The notes: generated by a model from the letters alone, not told the origin. DNA of 64,000 nt from Streptomyces sp. NBC_00289 (GCF_041435115.1 NZ_CP108046.1:8618001-8682000), one strand, 5' to 3'. Shown: positions 36,581-45,977, counted from the stretch's first letter. A program made the numbers and translations.

Positions 36581-37504
36581 TCAGCGGACCGGCGTGCCCT
36601 GCGCCTGCTGCGGGGCGATGCCCAGCGCGGTCGTGTACTTGGCCAGCGCGAGCTTGCCGATGGCCGGGTACGGGCCCAGCGCCTCGGCCGCGGAGCAGCC
36701 TGCCTCCTTTGCCGCCTCCTCGATCAGACCCGGGTCGATCTCGGGCCCTATCAGGTACGGCGCGAGCGCCAGCTGCTGCGAACCCGAGGACCTCAGCTGC
36801 TCGGCGACGGAGGCGATCGAGCCCTCCTGGTCGAGAGCCGCCGCCATCACCGGTACGGCCAGGCGCGCGGCGAGCAGCATGCCGGTGATGCCGGCCGCCT
36901 GCACGGCCTCCTCGCCGCCCACGGAGGCCAGGACGATGCCGTCCGCCGCGGTCGCCACCGTGAACAGGCGGGCGCGGTCGGCGCGGGCCAGCCCGGCCTC
37001 GGACAGGCGCACGTGCAGCGCCTCGGCGAGCAGCGGGTGGGGGCCCAGCACGTCGGTGAGGTCGGCCGCGATACGGCTGTCCATAACCGCCTGGCGGATC
37101 CGGCGCAGCAGCGCTCCGTCCGGACCGGCGAGCAGCGGTACGACGACGGCGACCGGGCCGTCGGGCTCGCGGACGTCCAGGCCCGCGGCCTTGGCCTGCG
37201 CGTAGCGGGCGGTGCGCTCCTCGGCGGCGTGCGTAAGTACGGCCTGCAGCGTGGGGAATTCGGAGTCGTCCCCGTCGAGATACCCGATCCGCGCGTCGAG
37301 GCCGGGCAGCTCGGAGCGGGCGATGCTCACGACCTCCTCGGCGAGACTGCGCGTGGCGGTGCCGGGCGTACCCGGCACCGCGAGGACGAGCGCGGGCGCG
37401 CCCTCGGGAGCCGCCAAAGGCTCAGGTCGGCGGTGCCGCCCGGGCTGGCGGGGTCGCGGCATTCGTACTGGCAGGCCGGACGCGGGCCCAGTGGGGGAGC
37501 TCAT
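36581..37504 (-). CDS. Sirohydrochlorin chelatase (CbiX/SirB)-like protein
   Basis: The 307-residue protein has two tandem CbiX-like halves: ALVLAVPGTPGTATRSLAEEV to VVVPLLAGPDGAL, then GPHPLLAEALHVRL and QLRSSGSQQLALAPYLIGPEI. CbiX/SirB enzymes insert cobalt or iron into sirohydrochlorin using a histidine in an AHGSR motif at the end of the first strand. Here that segment is AVPGTPG, with no His, so classical metal insertion through this residue is doubtful. H in GPHPLL is kept. It may be a degenerate chelatase with another role. A hairpin terminator lies directly downstream. Confidence 0.78.
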   Translation of the reverse strand: MSSPTGPASGLPVRMPRPRQPGRHRRPEPLAAPEGAPALVLAVPGTPGTATRSLAEEVVSIARSELPGLDARIGYLDGDDSEFPTLQAVLTHAAEERTARYAQAKAAGLDVREPDGPVAVVVPLLAGPDGALLRRIRQAVMDSRIAADLTDVLGPHPLLAEALHVRLSEAGLARADRARLFTVATAADGIVLASVGGEEAVQAAGITGMLLAARLAVPVMAAALDQEGSIASVAEQLRSSGSQQLALAPYLIGPEIDPGLIEEAAKEAGCSAAEALGPYPAIGKLALAKYTTALGIAPQQAQGTPVR

Positions 37505-37687
37505 GGCGTCGCATGTTACTGGTTTCCGGGGTTCCCCTGTTCGGGGAGGGTGCAGGTGAGCGGTATCCGTCCGGTTTTGTCTGATGAGTTACGGTCGGAT
37601 CAGGAGTGATCAGCGCGTTTCCCCTGCGTGGTCCCGGGCGGGCGGTGCATGTGCACCGACTTGTCGGACAGGCGCCGTATCGCGGGA

Positions 37688-38689
37688 TCAGTCACCCTTT
37701 GCCGTCACCACGAGCAGCATCTTCTCGTCACCCGGCAGGGTGAGCGCCCCGGTCGCCAGCCCGCCCGCGATCCGTACCGCCCCGTCCAGCGGATCACCCT
37801 CGGCGGACACCCTCCGCGCATGCGGCAGCCGTTTCGCCAGCTCCTCGGCCAGCGGCAGGAGGAGCGGGTCGCCCAGCTTGGCCAGGCCACCGGTGAGAGC
37901 GACCAGGGGCTCGCCCGCGGCCGGGCAGACGGCGGCCGCCGCGTCGGCCATGTGCCGGGCCGCGCCGCGCAGAATGCCCGCCGCGACGGGGTCGTCGGCG
38001 GCGCGGTCGGCCACCCGGGGCGCGAAGGAAGCCAGTACGACGGGGCGGTCCGGGCGCGGGTAGAGCCTGCCGGGCAGCTCCGGCATCGGGCCGAACGCTT
38101 CCACGGCGGACGCCAGCAATGGCTGTGAACCGCCCGCCCGCCCGTCCCAGGCGCGCAGGGCCGCCTCCAGCCCGGCCCGCCCGATCCAGGCACCGCCGCC
38201 GCAGTCGCCCAGCAGATGCCCCCAGCCGTCGGCGCGACGCCAGCGGGCCAGGTCCGTACCGACCGCGATCAGCCCCGTGCCGGCGGCGACGACGGCACCG
38301 GGCCGGACCCCGAGCGCGCCGGCGTAGGCGGTGACGGCGTCGGCGGCCAGGGCGACCGTCCGGACGCCGAACTCGCGCGCGAGGGCGGCCGGGAGTTCGG
38401 CCCGCAGGGCGTCGCCCAGGGTAGCCATCCCTGCGGCTCCCACGACCGCCGTGTCCAGCCGCCCGATTCCGGTCTCGGCGGTCAGGGAGCGGACCAGCGG
38501 CGTCAGTTGGGACATCAGGTGCCCGGCGTCGAGGCCCCGGGCACCGGTACGCACCGGCTCCCGGGTCTCCCGCCGGGCCTGCACGCCACCCTCCGCCGTC
38601 CCGACGACGACCCGCAGGCCGGAGCCTCCCGAGTCGACGGCGAGGAATCCGGCCCCGGCCGGCCCCGGCAAGTCCCGGGAGCCGGTCAC
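37688..38689 (-). CDS. BadF/BadG/BcrA/BcrD-type ATPase, N-acetylglucosamine kinase-like
   Basis: The 333-residue protein has the ASKHA kinase layout: phosphate-1 motif [15 protein letters not shown], the connect segment [16 protein letters not shown], phosphate-2 region [12 protein letters not shown] with [18 protein letters not shown], and the adenosine motif [10 protein letters not shown]. This is the family that contains eukaryotic and actinobacterial N-acetylglucosamine kinases, so phosphorylation of GlcNAc or a related sugar is likely. It starts with GTG at 38689, overlapping the stop of the uracil-DNA glycosylase gene by 4 bases, so the two are co-translated. Downstream an inverted repeat GGTGCA/TGCACC at 37644-37657 may end the transcript. 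Confidence 0.85.
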   Translation of the reverse strand: MTGSRDLPGPAGAGFLAVDSGGSGLRVVVGTAEGGVQARRETREPVRTGARGLDAGHLMSQLTPLVRSLTAETGIGRLDTAVVGAAGMATLGDALRAELPAALAREFGVRTVALAADAVTAYAGALGVRPGAVVAAGTGLIAVGTDLARWRRADGWGHLLGDCGGGAWIGRAGLEAALRAWDGRAGGSQPLLASAVEAFGPMPELPGRLYPRPDRPVVLASFAPRVADRAADDPVAAGILRGAARHMADAAAAVCPAAGEPLVALTGGLAKLGDPLLLPLAEELAKRLPHARRVSAEGDPLDGAVRIAGGLATGALTLPGDEKMLLVVTAKGD

Positions 38690-39363
38690 GGCAGGCGCCA
38701 GTCCACCGGTTGCCCTCCCAGACCCACCAGCAGGTCGTTGGCCCTGCTGAACGGACGCGATCCGAAGAAACCGCGGTCGGCCGACATCGGCGAGGGGTGG
38801 GCGGACTCCACCGACGGGAGGCTGCCGAGAAGCGGGCGGAGGTTGCGGGCGTCACGCCCCCACAGGACGGAGACCAGCGGCTTGCCGCGCTCCGCGAGGG
38901 CCCGGATCGCCTGCTCGGTGACCTCCTCCCAGCCCTTCCCGCGATGGGCGCCCGGCTTGCGCGGGGCGGTGGTGAGCGCCCTGTTGAGCAACAGCACGCC
39001 CTGCCGGGTCCATGGGGTGAGGTCCCCGTCGGACGGCTGGGGCAGGCCGAGGTCGGTGGTGAGCTCGCGGTAGATGTTGATCAGGCTGCCGGGCAGCGGA
39101 CGTACCTCCGGAGCGACCGAGAACGACAGTCCCACCGCGTGCCCCGGCGTCGGATACGGGTCCTGACCGACGATCAGGACCCGTACGTCGTCGAAGGGTT
39201 GCTGGAAGGCCCGCAGGACGTTCGGTCCGGCCGGGAGGTACGTGCGTCCCTCGGCGATCTCCGTGCGCAGGAAGTCGCCCATCTCGGCGATCCGTCCGGC
39301 GACGGGTTCGAGGGCCTTCGCCCAGCCCGGTTCGACGATTTCGTGTAGGGGTCGTGGTGCCAC
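38686..39363 (-). CDS. ung: Uracil-DNA glycosylase
   Basis: The 225-residue enzyme removes uracil from DNA. It shows the water-activating loop [21 protein letters not shown], the uracil-binding strand [13 protein letters not shown], and the minor-groove leucine-loop region [21 protein letters not shown] with the catalytic histidine. The GTG at 39363 gives the family-typical start [14 protein letters not shown] and has AGGGTGA five bases upstream; GTG 39372 and ATG 39387 are in frame but less likely. It is the first gene of a two-gene unit with the GlcNAc-kinase-like gene. Confidence 0.95.
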   Translation of the reverse strand: MAPRPLHEIVEPGWAKALEPVAGRIAEMGDFLRTEIAEGRTYLPAGPNVLRAFQQPFDDVRVLIVGQDPYPTPGHAVGLSFSVAPEVRPLPGSLINIYRELTTDLGLPQPSDGDLTPWTRQGVLLLNRALTTAPRKPGAHRGKGWEEVTEQAIRALAERGKPLVSVLWGRDARNLRPLLGSLPSVESAHPSPMSADRGFFGSRPFSRANDLLVGLGGQPVDWRLP

Positions 39364-39442
39364 GGGCGTCACCCTACTGCCGTACACACGGCGGAGATCA
39401 ACCGGTGGCCAAGGCCGGCCGACGAGGCCCCCCTCCGCCTCA

Positions 39443-40525
39443 TCAGACCACCGACGCCCGCACGCACAGCACGTCCGGCAGATGCGAGGCCAGCCGCTGC
39501 CAGCTGTCGCCGTCGTCGGCCGAGGCGTACACCTCGCCGTTGCGGTTGCCGAAGTACACGCCCGCCGGGTCGGCGTCGTCCGTGCACAGGGCGTCCCGCA
39601 GCACCGTGCCGTAGTGGTCCTCCGGCGGCAGTCCGGCCGTCAGGGGCTCCCAGCTCTTGCCGGCGTCCGCCGTGCGGAAGACGCGACATCGCCGGTCGGC
39701 GGGCACCCGGTCCGCGTCCGCGTTGATCGGGAACACGTATGCCGTGTCGCCGCGGTGGGGGTGGGCGGCCGCCGCGAAGCCGAACGTGGACGGGAGGCCC
39801 TCGCCGATGTCCGTCCAGTGCGCCCCGGCGTCGTCACTGCGGTAGACGCCCCAGTGGTTCTGCAGGTAGAGCCGGTCCGGGGTCGCCGCGTCCTGGGCGA
39901 TCTTGTGCACGCACTGGCCGAACTCCGGGTTGGGGTCCGGCAGGAACACCGCGGAGACACCGGAGTTGGACGGCGTCCAGCTCTCCCCGCCGTCCGTCGT
40001 ACGGAACACCCCCGCCGTCGAGACGGCCACGGTGACCGCGCGCGGATCGCGTTTGTCGGTGAGTACGGTGTGCAGACCCTCGCCGCCGCCGCCCGGCACC
40101 CACTTCGAGCGCGTGGGGTGCTCCCACAGCGGACGGACCAGCTCGAAGCTCTCCCCGCGGTCCTCCGAGCGGTACAGCGCGGCCGGTTCCGTGCCCGCGT
40201 ACACCACGTCCGGTTCGGCCGCCGCCGGGTGCAACTGCCACACCCGCTCCAGCGAAGCCTCGGTGTCCGGCGGGAACCTGACGGCGGGGCGGGCCGGTTC
40301 GGTCCAGGTCAGCCCCAGGTCGTCGGAGTGGAACACGGAGGGCCCCCAGTGCGCGCTGTCGCCTCCGGCCAGCAGCCGCGGGCTGTCGCCGCGGGTGTCG
40401 ATGGCGACCGAGTACACGGCCTGCGCGTTGAAGTAGGGGCTCTCGTCGAACGCCCAGGCGCCACCGCGCCGGCGCCCGATGAACAGACCTTTGCGCGTGC
40501 CCACGGCCAGCAGTACCTCGGTCAT
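39443..40525 (-). CDS. WD40/YVTN/BNR-repeat propeller protein
   Basis: The 360-residue protein begins [17 protein letters not shown] and contains several sialidase-type Asp boxes: [40 protein letters not shown] and SADDGDSW. Such propellers are often labelled exo-alpha-sialidase, but the catalytic residues of sialidases are not evident and there is no signal peptide, so enzymatic function is doubtful. It starts with ATG 40525 behind a strong GGAGGTGATC ribosome binding site. Confidence 0.85.
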   Translation of the reverse strand: MTEVLLAVGTRKGLFIGRRRGGAWAFDESPYFNAQAVYSVAIDTRGDSPRLLAGGDSAHWGPSVFHSDDLGLTWTEPARPAVRFPPDTEASLERVWQLHPAAAEPDVVYAGTEPAALYRSEDRGESFELVRPLWEHPTRSKWVPGGGGEGLHTVLTDKRDPRAVTVAVSTAGVFRTTDGGESWTPSNSGVSAVFLPDPNPEFGQCVHKIAQDAATPDRLYLQNHWGVYRSDDAGAHWTDIGEGLPSTFGFAAAAHPHRGDTAYVFPINADADRVPADRRCRVFRTADAGKSWEPLTAGLPPEDHYGTVLRDALCTDDADPAGVYFGNRNGEVYASADDGDSWQRLASHLPDVLCVRASVV

Positions 40526-40795
40526 GCCGATCACCTCCGCGACGTCTTCGTCTGAGACACCGGCCAGTCTGCACCCCGCCACTGACATTACTCCCGGAAA
40601 TGGCTTAGTCGCAGGTCGGAGCGGTGGTGGCGGCCTGGCGCGCGGTGGTGGAGAGCCCCTTCGCGGGGGCGCGTGCGGGAGCGGGGGACTCGTGGGACGG
40701 TGGAGTCACGGGAGTCGCCGTGAGCATCCCGGAGATGTCTCCCGTATGGGAAGGCGGTCCGGCAGGTTCGCGCGCTCATGAGGAGGATGCCTTCT

Positions 40796-41377
40796 ATGGC
40801 GTTCCGTGGTCCGAAGGTCTGGCTGTGGCGCTGGCGGCGCAATCCGCTCAAGCGCCGCGCGGACGCGGTCGAGGCCTGGGTGGTACTCGGCGCCTGGCTG
40901 CTCACCCTCCTCGTCGGAGTCCTGGCCGGTCTGGCGTCGACCCGGTCGGTCGAACACGGCCTGGCCCGGGAACGGGTGGAATGGCGTCCGATCGTCGCCC
41001 GGCTCACCGAGCAGGCCCCCGGAACGTCGTCCGCGCGCTCGGGCTCGGCGAGCGGCGACCGGGTGTGGGCCAAGGTCAGCTGGACGGTGGCGAACACCTC
41101 GCACACGGGGCAGGTCCGCGTGCGGCCCGGCAGCGGCCCCGGCGCTCCGGTCACCGTGTGGACGGACCGGCAGGGCCGCCTGGTGACCCGGCCCGCCACC
41201 GTGTCCCAGGCCCGGCTGCGGGCCGCGTTGATCGGCGGCCTGGTGGGGGTGAGCGCCGCGGCCGTGCCCTTCGTCGGCGGTCGTGTGCTGCGCGGCCGCT
41301 TGGAACGTCGGCGCATGGACCAGTGGGACGCCGAGTGGTCCCGCTTCGGCCCGCTGTGGGGTCGTACGACCGGCTGA
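40796..41377 (+). CDS. Rv1733c family membrane protein
   Basis: The 193-residue protein has a basic N terminus (MAFRGPKVWLWRWRRNPLKRR), a transmembrane helix AWVVLGAWLLTLLVGVLAGL, an extracytoplasmic beta-rich region of about 90 residues with VTVWTDRQGRLVTRPAT, and a second helix ALIGGLVGVSAAAVPFVGG followed by a cytoplasmic basic tail. That layout matches the actinobacterial Rv1733c family, known from the Mycobacterium tuberculosis dormancy regulon; biochemical function is unknown. The ATG at 40796 is nine bases after AGGAGG; ATG 40778 is possible. The 270 bases before it show no other feature. Confidence 0.85.
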   Translation: MAFRGPKVWLWRWRRNPLKRRADAVEAWVVLGAWLLTLLVGVLAGLASTRSVEHGLARERVEWRPIVARLTEQAPGTSSARSGSASGDRVWAKVSWTVANTSHTGQVRVRPGSGPGAPVTVWTDRQGRLVTRPATVSQARLRAALIGGLVGVSAAAVPFVGGRVLRGRLERRRMDQWDAEWSRFGPLWGRTTG

Positions 41378-41462
41378 CCACCCGTCCCGCGGTTCCGCCC
41401 TGCCGTGCGTGCCGATCCCGGATCGGGCTGGTCGGGCGGGTCGTGGATACCGTGGCGGTGCG

Positions 41463-43169
41463 CTACCCGGCCGACGAGGTGACGGCCGGGACCGGTGCCC
41501 CGTCGGGCAGCGCGCGCCCCAGGATCGTGTCCAGGTCGGCGGCGTCGGGCAGCGTGCCGAAGGCGTGCCCCCAGTCGCCGCCGAGCCGGCTCGCGCAGAA
41601 CGCGTCGGCCACCGCTGCCGGGGCGTGTCGGACCAGGAGCGAGGCCTGCAGGGTGAGGGCCATCAGTTCCACGAGCCGGCGAGCGCCGGTCTCGGTCGCT
41701 TCGGACAGCAGGGTCCTCAGCCGTGTCACGGCACCGTCGAGCCGGGCGTCCGCCCCCCGCGCCAGGGCGAGTTCGCCGAACAGGGCGTCCGCGGCGCCGG
41801 GTGCGCGGCGCAACGCCCGCAGTACGTCGAGGGCGTTGACGTTTCCCGAGCCTTCCCAGATCGACAGCAGCGGGGCCTCGCGGTAGTGGCGGGGCATGCC
41901 CGACTCCTCGACGTAGCCGTTGCCACCGAGGCACTCGAGGGCCTCCGCCGTGAAGGCCGGACCCCGCTTGGTGACCCAGTACTTGCCGGCGGCGGTGGCG
42001 ATCCGGCGGAACGCGGCCTCCCCTGCGTCCCCGCGCACCGCCCGGTCGGCCGCGCCGGCCAGCCGCAGGGTGAGCGCCGTCGCGGCCTCGGACTCCAGTG
42101 CCAGGTCGGCCAGCACGTTGCGCATCAGCGGCTGGTCGACCAGGCGTGCGCCGAACGCGCTGCGGTGACGCACGTGGTGCCCCGCCTCGACGAGCGTCTT
42201 GCGCATCAGCGTGGCGGACATCATCACGCAGTCCAGACGCGTGCAGTTGACCATCTCGATGATCGTCTTGACGCCCTGTCCCTCGGGGCCGACGAGCCAG
42301 GCGACCGTCCCGTCGAACTCGGGCTCGGAGGAGGCGTTCGACCGGTTGCCGAGCTTGTCCTTCAGCCGTTGGATGCGGAAGGTGTTGCGGCTGCCGTCGG
42401 GCAGGACGCGTGGCACCAGGAAGCAGGACAGACCGCCCGGGGCCTGGGCCAGTACGAGGAACACGTCGCACATCGGCGCCGAGGTGAACCACTTGTGTCC
42501 GCGCAGGGTGTAGACGCCGGGCTCGGCGCTGGGCGTCGCCGCGGTGGTGTTCGTGCGGACGTCGGAGCCGCCCTGCTTCTCGGTCATCCCCATGCCCGCC
42601 AGCAGGCCGCGCTTCTCGGTCGGCACCCGGAGTCCGGGCTCGTACTCCCGGCCGGTCAGCAGGGGTTCGTAGATCTTCGCCAGCTCCGGCTGCCTGCGCA
42701 GCGCGGGTACGGCCGCGTAGGTCATCGACGTCGGGCAGCCGTGTCCCGCCTCGGTGTGGCCCCACACCAGTCCGCCGGCGGTGCGGGCGACATGGGCCCC
42801 GGGCCGGTCGTCGGCCCAGGGCGCGCCCGCCAGTCCCTCGGCGACCGCGACCCGCATCAGGTGGTGCCAGCTCGGATGGAACTCGACCTCGTCGATCCGG
42901 TTGCCGTACCGGTCGTGCGTGCGCAGCTCCGGCTCGTGGCGGTTGGCCTGCTCGCCCCACTCCTGCGCCTCGGCGCTGCCGGCCGTGAGGCCCAGCCGCC
43001 GGATGTCCTCCTCGGCCCATCCGGCGCCCTCCCGCCGCAGCCCTTCGAGCAGGGCCGTGTCCGCGGAGGCGTCGTACGGGGCCGGGGGAGGGGGCTGGTT
43101 GGTGACGTCGTGCGTGACGTCGTGCGTGGTGGACCGTTCGTGCGCGGGTGTCGAGACCATACGACCCAT
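41463..43169 (-). CDS. AidB-like acyl-CoA dehydrogenase
   Basis: The 568-residue flavoprotein belongs to the AidB branch of acyl-CoA dehydrogenases. It has GLLAGMGMTEKQGGSDVRTN, WFTSAPMCDVFLVLAQ, KDKLGNRSNASSEPEFDGT, YWVTKRGPAFTAEALECLGG and the SIWEGSGNVNALDVLR segment. E. coli AidB protects DNA from alkylation and binds DNA, with weak dehydrogenase activity; whether this homologue does so is open. The start is ATG 43169 (43160 also possible). Ribosome binding signals are weak. It is divergent from a PaaX-family regulator across a 64-base gap packed with palindromes, so it is probably repressed by PaaX with an acyl-CoA effector. Confidence 0.9.
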   Translation of the reverse strand: MGRMVSTPAHERSTTHDVTHDVTNQPPPPAPYDASADTALLEGLRREGAGWAEEDIRRLGLTAGSAEAQEWGEQANRHEPELRTHDRYGNRIDEVEFHPSWHHLMRVAVAEGLAGAPWADDRPGAHVARTAGGLVWGHTEAGHGCPTSMTYAAVPALRRQPELAKIYEPLLTGREYEPGLRVPTEKRGLLAGMGMTEKQGGSDVRTNTTAATPSAEPGVYTLRGHKWFTSAPMCDVFLVLAQAPGGLSCFLVPRVLPDGSRNTFRIQRLKDKLGNRSNASSEPEFDGTVAWLVGPEGQGVKTIIEMVNCTRLDCVMMSATLMRKTLVEAGHHVRHRSAFGARLVDQPLMRNVLADLALESEAATALTLRLAGAADRAVRGDAGEAAFRRIATAAGKYWVTKRGPAFTAEALECLGGNGYVEESGMPRHYREAPLLSIWEGSGNVNALDVLRALRRAPGAADALFGELALARGADARLDGAVTRLRTLLSEATETGARRLVELMALTLQASLLVRHAPAAVADAFCASRLGGDWGHAFGTLPDAADLDTILGRALPDGAPVPAVTSSAG

Positions 43170-43229
43170 GTTGCACTCACGCTGCGGTTGTAGCAATAGT
43201 GCAACACGATGGGTATACGTACAGTACGT
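43170..43229. promoter_or_regulatory. Operators between AidB-like and PaaX genes
   Basis: Two inverted repeats fill the 64-base divergent gap. GTTGCACT (43170-43177) and AGTGCAAC (43198-43205) are perfectly complementary, 20 bases apart. ACGTAC-A-GTACGT at 43217-43229 is a perfect palindrome around one base, just before the PaaX start. The neighbouring PaaX protein is the obvious candidate binder. Confidence 0.72.
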
Positions 43230-43233
43230 GACC

Positions 43234-43992
43234 ATGCGGAGGAACGTGTCAGTACAGCCCGTCGAGGTCGAGCTGCGGCCGCTGTCCGCGCGGTCGGTCG
43301 TGCTGAGCCTGTTGCTGGGCGCGCATCCGCCGGAGCTCTCGGCGAGGGACCTCGTCCGGGCCGTGGAACCCTTCGGCGTCGGCGGGTCCACGCTGCGCGC
43401 CGCGCTCAGCCGGATGGTGGCGGCCGGTGATCTTCGGCGCACGGAGACCCGCTACCGTCTCAGCGACCGTCTGCTCGCCCGGCAGCTCCGCCAGGACGAG
43501 GCCGTTCACCCGCACACGCGCGCGTGGGACGGCGACTGGGAGATGGTCGTGATCACGGCCACCGGGCGCGGTCCCGCCGAACGCGCCGAACTGCGGGCTC
43601 GGTTGACCGCCGCCCGGCTGGCCGAACTGCGCGAGGGCGTCTGGTTGCGGCCCGCCAATCTGCGGCGCGCGCTGCCGGAGCGGCTCGAAGAGGTGGCGCA
43701 GCACTACACGGCACGTCCGGGCCGCCCCGCCGGCGAACTCGCCGCCGCCCTGTGGCCGCTGGACACCTGGTCCGCCTCGGCCCGGTCGCTGCTCTCCCGC
43801 GCCGGCCGGACGCGTCGTCCCGCCGACCGCCTCGCCACCTTCGCCGCCGTCGTACGTCATCTGCTCGCCGATCCCGTGCTGCCCTCCGACCTCCTTCCGC
43901 GGGACTGGCCGGGCGCGGAACTGCGCGATGCCTACCGGGGCTACCAGGAGGAGCTGGCGGACACCGTTCCGCAGCACGGTCCCCGGGCGTGA
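43234..43992 (+). CDS. PaaX family transcriptional regulator
   Basis: The 252-residue protein carries the PaaX N-terminal winged helix (RSVVLSLLLGAHPPELSARDL, GVGGSTLRAALSRMVAAGDL), the central domain WDGDWEMVVITATGRGPAERAELRARL with GVWLRPANL, and the PaaX C-terminal domain. E. coli PaaX represses phenylacetate catabolism and responds to phenylacetyl-CoA; PaaX-like proteins next to acyl-CoA enzymes probably respond to CoA thioesters. The start is uncertain between GTG 43228, ATG 43234 and GTG 43246 (GGAGG lies only three bases before the last). A TACAGT -10-like box at 43220-43225 would give a nearly leaderless message. Confidence 0.88.
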   Translation: MRRNVSVQPVEVELRPLSARSVVLSLLLGAHPPELSARDLVRAVEPFGVGGSTLRAALSRMVAAGDLRRTETRYRLSDRLLARQLRQDEAVHPHTRAWDGDWEMVVITATGRGPAERAELRARLTAARLAELREGVWLRPANLRRALPERLEEVAQHYTARPGRPAGELAAALWPLDTWSASARSLLSRAGRTRRPADRLATFAAVVRHLLADPVLPSDLLPRDWPGAELRDAYRGYQEELADTVPQHGPRA

Positions 43993-43996
43993 GTGC

Positions 43997-44039
43997 GCGG
44001 CCGTCCGCGGCGCCGTGCGGGGACGCTGCGGACGGCCGC
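43997..44039. terminator. Terminator hairpin between PaaX and PL3 genes
   Basis: GCGGCCGTCCGC (43997-44008) and GCGGACGGCCGC (44028-44039) form a perfect 12-bp stem with a 19-base loop in the gap where the PaaX and pectate lyase genes converge. It can act in both directions. Confidence 0.8.
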
Positions 44040-44102
44040 CTGCACCGTCGCGCGATCAGAGGAGTCCGCGGACGCCCTGCTCGCGAGGGATCACCCGAGT
44101 AC

Positions 44103-44912
44103 TCACTTGTAGGTGATGTCCGAGGCCGCGTACTTGCAGTACGTGCCGTCGGCGTTGGTGCCGTTGGTGGTCGGTTCCTTGCCGGTGTTGTTCCCGATGT
44201 ACTTCTGGCACGGAATGATCTTCTTGCTGCTGTCCCCGACGATCGTGATGGCCTTCAGGGTCGCGCTGTCGCCGTAGTTGGTGTTGATGCCGACGAGCTT
44301 GCTGCCCTTGTAGGTCGCCTCGATGGTGTTGAGGTTGATCGTCCGCTTGTACTGGGCGCTCTTGCAGTTGCCGCACGACCGGACGAACGTGCCGAAGTTC
44401 TTCACGGCGAAGTTCGAGACGTTCAGCGTGCCGGCGCCGTTGAACTGGAACACCTTGTCGCTGGCTTCCTTCGCGCCACCGCCGGAGACGGTGTAGACGT
44501 TGGACGACGAGGAGCCCAGGAACGTCGCCGCGTCCTCGCCGACGTCCTCCCACCACACGTTCTGCAGCGTGCAGCTGCCCAGGCAGTGGATGCCGTCCGC
44601 GGCGGGGGCGCCGATGATGACGTTCTTGAGGACCGTGCCGGCGGCCAGTTCCAGGATCGGCCCCTGGTCCTCGTCCTGGCTGTCGCTGCCGAGGTCTCCG
44701 GTGCCGTAGAGGCGCTTCATCGCGTAGTCCTTGGTGCCGGACACGGAGATGGTGGAGGAGACGCCCTGGCTGCCGTTCGCGGTGGGCCAGGTGGCGGCAC
44801 TCGCCGGAGTCAGGGCCCCGTCTGTCATGATCATGGCAACCGAAAGGCCGAGTGCGGCCATCGCGCCGGTCAGTGCGCGCGTGCGGGCGCGCGGACGAGC
44901 TGCAGAAGTCAT
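44103..44912 (-). CDS. Secreted pectate lyase, PL3 family
   Basis: The 269-residue protein has a signal peptide of about 40 residues (arginine-rich start, hydrophobic core LTGAMAALGLSVAMIM, cleavage after PASA). The mature part is a small right-handed beta-helix of the PL3 type: TKDYAMKRLYGTGDLG, DQGPILELAAGTVLKNVIIG, DGIHCLGSCTLQNVWWEDVGEDA, and paired cysteines in RSCGNCKSA. PL3 enzymes cleave polygalacturonate by calcium-dependent beta-elimination outside the cell. It is downstream of the PL1 lyase on the same strand with an 84-base gap containing a 9-bp tandem repeat, so the two probably form a pectinolytic operon. Confidence 0.92.
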   Translation of the reverse strand: MTSAARPRARTRALTGAMAALGLSVAMIMTDGALTPASAATWPTANGSQGVSSTISVSGTKDYAMKRLYGTGDLGSDSQDEDQGPILELAAGTVLKNVIIGAPAADGIHCLGSCTLQNVWWEDVGEDAATFLGSSSSNVYTVSGGGAKEASDKVFQFNGAGTLNVSNFAVKNFGTFVRSCGNCKSAQYKRTINLNTIEATYKGSKLVGINTNYGDSATLKAITIVGDSSKKIIPCQKYIGNNTGKEPTTNGTNADGTYCKYAASDITYK

Positions 44913-44940
44913 GTCCCGATTCCTTCTGATCGTTGTTGTG

Positions 44941-44976
44941 CCGTGGTGTCCGTGGTGTCCGTGGTGTCCGTGGTGT
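44941..44976. repeat. Four-copy 9-bp tandem repeat
   Basis: CCGTGGTGT is repeated four times without error at 44941-44976, followed by a degenerate fifth copy, between the two pectate lyase genes. On the transcribed strand this reads ACACCACGG. It could vary in copy number by slippage and so change spacing before the PL3 gene. Confidence 0.85.
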
Positions 44977-44996
44977 CTGTCGTGGCGTGGGAGGTG

Positions 44997-45977
44997 TCAG
45001 AGCTTTCCGGCGCCGGCGCCGCCCGTCACCGAGGCGACGACGGTCGAGGCGGGCTCGGCGGTGTAGCCGTAGGGAGCGCTGGTGAAGGTGCCGACCCGGG
45101 AGATCTCGGTGGCGGCTCCACCGAGGTCGTTGCCCCGCAGGTTCGCGTAGCCGTCCACGTCGCTGTCGCGGCTGGTGGTCACGGCGACCGTCGTCGAGCG
45201 GAAGACGTTGTTCTCGACGAGCATCTGCGCGCCCATGCGCGAGTGCACGGCGGTCTCGGCCCCGACGACGTAGTTGTCGTAGAAGTGGCCGGTGCCGAAG
45301 CGCAGGCTGGGGATGCGCGAGTAGACGTTGCTGAACTGGTTGTGGTGGTACGTCACCCGCAGGTGGCCGGTGTCCTCGCTCGCGTTGTTGTCGCTGTGGC
45401 CGACGAGCGAGCCCTTGTAGTGGTCCTTGAAGGTGTTCCAGGACACCGTGACGTAGTCGGAGCCGTGGTTGATGTCGAGCAGCCCGTCGTAGTAGTCCTT
45501 GTCGTGATCGCGGTCCGCCGAGAAGGAGTTGTGGTCGATCCACACCTTCGTGGACGCCTGGACGGTGATGCCGTCGGCCGGCGCGACCGGCTTGCTGATG
45601 TTCAGGTTGCGGACGACGACGTTGGTCACCTTCTTCAGGCGCAGCCCGCCGCCGGTGAACCCGGAGGACGAACCGACGCCCAGGACCGTGGTGTTGGAAC
45701 CGATGTCGACCTGACCGCTCAGCGAGATCAGTCCGTTGACCTTGACGACCTTGGCCGTGTTGCCGGTGACGGCCGTCTTGAAGGCGCTCAGTGTCGAGAC
45801 GGTGACCGCGGTGGCGCTGCCGCCGCCGGTCGTCCCGGCGCCGAACCCGACCGGTGAGGTCTCCGCCGCGCCTGCCGGCTGCGGGAGGACGAGGACCGCC
45901 GCGGTGGCGAGTGCGACGGTGGCGGCCGCCACCAGTGTGGATCTTTGCGTCTGTGTATGTGGGGGGCGTATACGCAT
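44997..45977 (-). CDS. Secreted pectate lyase, PL1 family
   Basis: The 326-residue protein has a signal peptide (LVAAATVALATAAVLVLPQPAGA) and a PL1 beta-helix. The calcium/active-site segments are visible as KVWIDHNSFS, YYDGLLDINHGSDYVTVSWN and YHHNQFSNVYSRIPSLRFG, the last with the catalytic arginine motif RxPxxR. It degrades pectate outside the cell. The ATG at 45977 is preceded by GGAAGGGA; another ATG 12 codons upstream is less likely. A LacI-type palindrome lies about 140 bases upstream. Confidence 0.92.
   Translation of the reverse strand: MRIRPPHTQTQRSTLVAAATVALATAAVLVLPQPAGAAETSPVGFGAGTTGGGSATAVTVSTLSAFKTAVTGNTAKVVKVNGLISLSGQVDIGSNTTVLGVGSSSGFTGGGLRLKKVTNVVVRNLNISKPVAPADGITVQASTKVWIDHNSFSADRDHDKDYYDGLLDINHGSDYVTVSWNTFKDHYKGSLVGHSDNNASEDTGHLRVTYHHNQFSNVYSRIPSLRFGTGHFYDNYVVGAETAVHSRMGAQMLVENNVFRSTTVAVTTSRDSDVDGYANLRGNDLGGAATEISRVGTFTSAPYGYTAEPASTVVASVTGGAGAGKL

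Noticed and set aside
43524..45857. 777-codon plus-strand frame from the PaaX gene across both pectate lyases
   Set aside because: It is out of frame with PaaX and antisense to two lyases with signal peptides and catalytic motifs.
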